A stretch of 8,163 nt of DNA from Chromatiales bacterium (lineage in GTDB: Bacteria; Pseudomonadota; Gammaproteobacteria; Chromatiales; Chromatiaceae): positions 1 through 8,163 of the forward strand of contig JANTHH010000122.1 in NCBI GenBank assembly GCA_024762485.1, in the 5' to 3' direction. Position numbers and translations under genes: made by a program. Of the stretch, positions 6,049-8,163 are shown piece after piece. The notes under the pieces were generated by a model. That model did not search any database and was not told the DNA's origin. It worked only from the letters and a program-made list of their open reading frames with translations. Position 1 is the first letter of the stretch. The number at the start of each line of letters is the position of its first letter.

Positions 6049-6557
6049 GAACCGGCCGACTGGCTGGAATGACTGGCGATGTAGTCCTCGATCACCTTCA
6101 CCGGCACAGCGCCCGCCTGGGCCGCACGTAGCCGGCCCTGCGGGTCGTACAGCAGCAGGGTTGGCGTACCCACGAAACTCGAGCCGGTGAGCATCGCGTA
6201 ATAGCCCATCAGGGGGGCGGGTTCGGCGATCAGGTTGGTGAAGCTCATGCCGTGGTCCTCGATGAACTGCTCCGCATCCAGCTGCCTTTCCTCGCCATCC
6301 AGGCTGATTCCCAGCACCTCGGCATCCTTCGCGGCATGCTGCCGGTGAAACGCCTCATAGGACGGCATCTCCTTGTCACAGATATGGCAATCCGAGGCCC
6401 ATATTATCGCCACCAGCCACTTGCCCTTGCCGGTGTATTCCTCAAGCTGATGCGGCGCGCCATCGAAGTCCCTCAACAGGCCCTCCGGGCTGGCGGCAAC
6501 ACCACCCACCCAGCCGAGCGCGACAAGGATAAATACTTTCCAAAGTCGTTTGATCAT
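6045..6557 (-). CDS. Exported thioredoxin-like (TlpA/ResA-type) protein
   Basis: A 170-residue protein beginning with basic residues and a hydrophobic stretch (MIKRLWKVFILVALGWVGGV, 1-20). Cleavage is likely near VAASP (20-24), sending it to the periplasm; an uncleaved anchor is possible. The rest is a thioredoxin fold: LVAIIWASDCHICDKE (48-63) with redox pair Cys57-His-Ile-Cys60, VLGISLDGEERQ (81-92), and the cis-proline loop VGTPTLLLYDPQGRL (129-143; Thr131-Pro132). TlpA/ResA-like proteins reduce disulphides in periplasmic or cytochrome-maturation partners. The usual WC before the CxxC is replaced by SDC. The target is not predictable, as no ccm or dsb gene is nearby. The start ATG 6557 was chosen because the signal sequence begins there; the open frame reaches 6740, but the added 61 residues lack any protein-like pattern and cross the porin terminator. 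The ribosome-binding site is weak. Confidence 0.88.
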   Translation of the reverse strand: MIKRLWKVFILVALGWVGGVAASPEGLLRDFDGAPHQLEEYTGKGKWLVAIIWASDCHICDKEMPSYEAFHRQHAAKDAEVLGISLDGEERQLDAEQFIEDHGMSFTNLIAEPAPLMGYYAMLTGSSFVGTPTLLLYDPQGRLRAAQAGAVPVKVIEDYIASHSSQSAGS

Positions 6558-6699
6558 TTTTTCGTTCCGGTTGTTCGTTGCGGTGACAGTGTGCGACCCA
6601 CGTGGTGCCGCAATGTTCACGGCCCCGTTCACTATGACCGGCCGAAGCCAGCCGCCATTGCCTGCACGACCGCAACTGTCGGGACGGCTATCTGCAGGC

Positions 6700-6729
6700 A
6701 AAAAAAACCGGCGATCAAAGATCGCCGGT
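6700..6729 (-). terminator. Intrinsic terminator of the porin gene
   Basis: On the minus strand CCGGCGATC (6728-6720), a three-base TTT loop and GATCGCCGG (6716-6708) form a perfect nine-pair stem, extended to ten by the A-T pair 6729/6707, followed by eight consecutive T (6707-6700). This is a textbook Rho-independent terminator. It lies 37 bases after the porin stop codon and ahead of the thioredoxin-like gene, so that gene needs its own promoter. Confidence 0.93.
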
Positions 6730-6765
6730 AAAGAGCGCAACTCCGGTCTCCCGGAATCCTTCTGC

Positions 6766-8133
6766 TTAGAAGACGGCTGTCACCTGAATGGCGGCACGAC
6801 CATCGACGCCATCGAGGTTGTCGTTGGGACCATTGCCATTCGGTGCACGGGGGTCGTTGATCGCATTGAAGTCACGGAAAGCATATTCCATGTTCACGCG
6901 GGTCTTCTTGTTGAAGTGGTACTGGGCACCGACGGTGAGGGTCTCGAACTTTGTTTCGAGGTCAGCGGTGAACGGCGCATTGGTCGACATGGGATCGGTA
7001 AGACGGTTATAGACGTCATAACGCAGGTCGATCTCCCACTTGGTCTTGGGGATGTACCAGCCGCCCTCGATGTACCAGCCATCTGCCGAGTTGTCCACGC
7101 CATTTCCGGCATGGTTCGGGTTGTTGGTGGCCGGTGGAACCATCGCATAATTGGGCTTGTCCGGACCGACAAAGATCATGCCATCACCCTTCATGTATTC
7201 CGCGGTGACCCGGAAGGGCTTCTTCAGGTACTTGGTACCCACCCCATAACGGGTACGGTCATGGTACTCGGCATAGCCATCGGAATCGGCATCGAACTGA
7301 CGCTCACCACCCTGGTACCAGGCGAACGTCTTCCAGCCCTGACGACGCGGACCCTTGCCGCCGAAGACTTTCTCCGATGACCAGTACAGGTAGATATCTT
7401 TGGCGTCGTTGTCGTCACCGAAATTCAGGCCGTTGCCGTTTCCGACCATGAAGGCGTAGGAGTGCTCCCAGTCACCACGCTTGAAGGTATCGAACACCTG
7501 GATACCGGTATCACGCACCGCAGACACCGATTCATCAAAGGCATTCAGGCTCGAACCGGTGGGGCCCGAAGCCGAACCACTGTTGTCGCTGTTGTTACGC
7601 TCCAGCAACAACTGGTTGGTCACCGTGGTGAAGTTGATGTAGTCGAAGACGTGGATCGCCTGCAGGGCCTCTTCCGCACCCGGGGTCTTGAACAGACCCA
7701 CCCGCACCCGCGCACCCGGGATATGGTTCAGGGTGACACTGGCGTCGGTGATCTTGGCAAAGGCATTACCCGGCTGGGTGATGGCGTTGTTGCCGAACTC
7801 GGCCAGGAAGAAGTAGTTGGTCTTGGCGTCCAGCGGGAAATTCTGGCCGCGCACACCGATGCGGGCACGGTTGACGTTGAAGGCCGACTGGCTCTCCAGG
7901 TTCGGGCCGATCAGTTTCGGCGGTGCATAGGCGCCGGTCTTCGGGTTCGGATCACTGAAGTCATGCTGGTACTGGGCCTGGATGAAGCCCCAGACCTTGG
8001 CACGGCCGGCGGCGGAGGCCGGCTCGGTACCCTGCAGCATCAGCCAGTTGGCGGCCTGCGCCTCGCCTGCCATGAGCAGGACGGCTCCCGTGGCGGCTGC
8101 CGCACAGCCGCGCGCGATTTTATTCAATTTCAT
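6766..8133 (-). CDS. Outer-membrane porin (phosphate-selective OprO/OprP-like)
   Basis: A 455-residue beta-barrel protein for passive diffusion of small, probably anionic, solutes across the outer membrane. The signal peptide is clear: MKLNK, a hydrophobic Ala/Leu core, and cleavage after GEAQA (residue 27). The barrel starts with KVWGFIQAQYQHDF (46-59) and continues with alternating aromatic and polar residues typical of transmembrane strands, for example RFRVTAEYM-like and EIDLRYDVYNRL segments. The last residues, IQVTAVF, end in the aromatic Phe recognised by the BAM assembly machine. Asn/Gly/Asp-rich stretches (NNSDNSGSASGPTGS; NGNGPNDNLDG) are likely surface loops. Family placement as OprO/OprP-like rests on overall pattern, and substrate is unknown because no transporter is adjacent. 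AAGGGGG (8146-8140) six bases before the ATG is a strong ribosome-binding site, and the gene has its own strong terminator, suggesting an abundant monocistronic product. Confidence 0.88.
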   Translation of the reverse strand: MKLNKIARGCAAAATGAVLLMAGEAQAANWLMLQGTEPASAAGRAKVWGFIQAQYQHDFSDPNPKTGAYAPPKLIGPNLESQSAFNVNRARIGVRGQNFPLDAKTNYFFLAEFGNNAITQPGNAFAKITDASVTLNHIPGARVRVGLFKTPGAEEALQAIHVFDYINFTTVTNQLLLERNNSDNSGSASGPTGSSLNAFDESVSAVRDTGIQVFDTFKRGDWEHSYAFMVGNGNGLNFGDDNDAKDIYLYWSSEKVFGGKGPRRQGWKTFAWYQGGERQFDADSDGYAEYHDRTRYGVGTKYLKKPFRVTAEYMKGDGMIFVGPDKPNYAMVPPATNNPNHAGNGVDNSADGWYIEGGWYIPKTKWEIDLRYDVYNRLTDPMSTNAPFTADLETKFETLTVGAQYHFNKKTRVNMEYAFRDFNAINDPRAPNGNGPNDNLDGVDGRAAIQVTAVF

Positions 8134-8163
8134 TGGGTTCCCCCTTCAATGGGTCTTGTTATT

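Noticed and set aside
6558..6740. N-terminal extension of the thioredoxin-like protein by 61 residues
   Set aside because: It would be read across the porin terminator, and a proper signal peptide begins at the internal ATG 6557.
6550..7380. A 276-codon plus-strand frame antisense to the porin
   Set aside because: It overlaps the porin C-terminal half and its terminator, with no recognisable domain or ribosome-binding site.

Overview
The window is GC-rich, with compact, mostly ordinary housekeeping and envelope genes of Gram-negative type: PriA, FolA and PurT close to the gammaproteobacterial forms, and an outer-membrane porin with a signal peptide and C-terminal Phe. A gammaproteobacterium, perhaps of the purple-sulfur or sulfur-oxidiser kind, fits best. 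That placement is inferred from general protein resemblance only. I see no rRNA, tRNA, CRISPR array, insertion sequence or phage gene.

Layout. 1-1171 (minus): N-terminal half of primosomal helicase PriA, running off the left edge. 1172-1668: a 497-base gap with no convincing gene. It holds a cluster of DnaA-box-like sites (1240-1274), a very AT-rich tract (1301-1400, 22 of 100 bases G or C), a second consensus DnaA box (1446-1454) and a likely promoter for the next gene. 1669-3156 (plus): a two-gene unit of an HNH endonuclease and a fructosamine-kinase-family protein. 4698-3161 (minus): gap (glyceraldehyde-3-phosphate dehydrogenase, of the type otherwise linked to the arsenate-efflux gene arsJ) followed by folA (dihydrofolate reductase). 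4843-6048 (plus): purT, divergent from gap. 6557-6045 (minus): an exported thioredoxin-like protein whose stop codon overlaps that of purT. 8133-6766 (minus): a 455-residue porin followed by a clear intrinsic terminator at 6700-6729.

How the genes work together. PriA, the DnaA sites and the HNH protein have DNA-linked roles. FolA supplies tetrahydrofolate for one-carbon metabolism, while PurT makes the formyl group of a purine intermediate directly from formate, without folate. The fructosamine-kinase protein would repair sugar-damaged amines. The thioredoxin-like protein and porin belong to the periplasm and outer membrane. No new multi-gene system is evident. The two points most worth checking are the DnaA-box/AT-rich region beside priA and the arsenic-type GAPDH with no arsJ in view.
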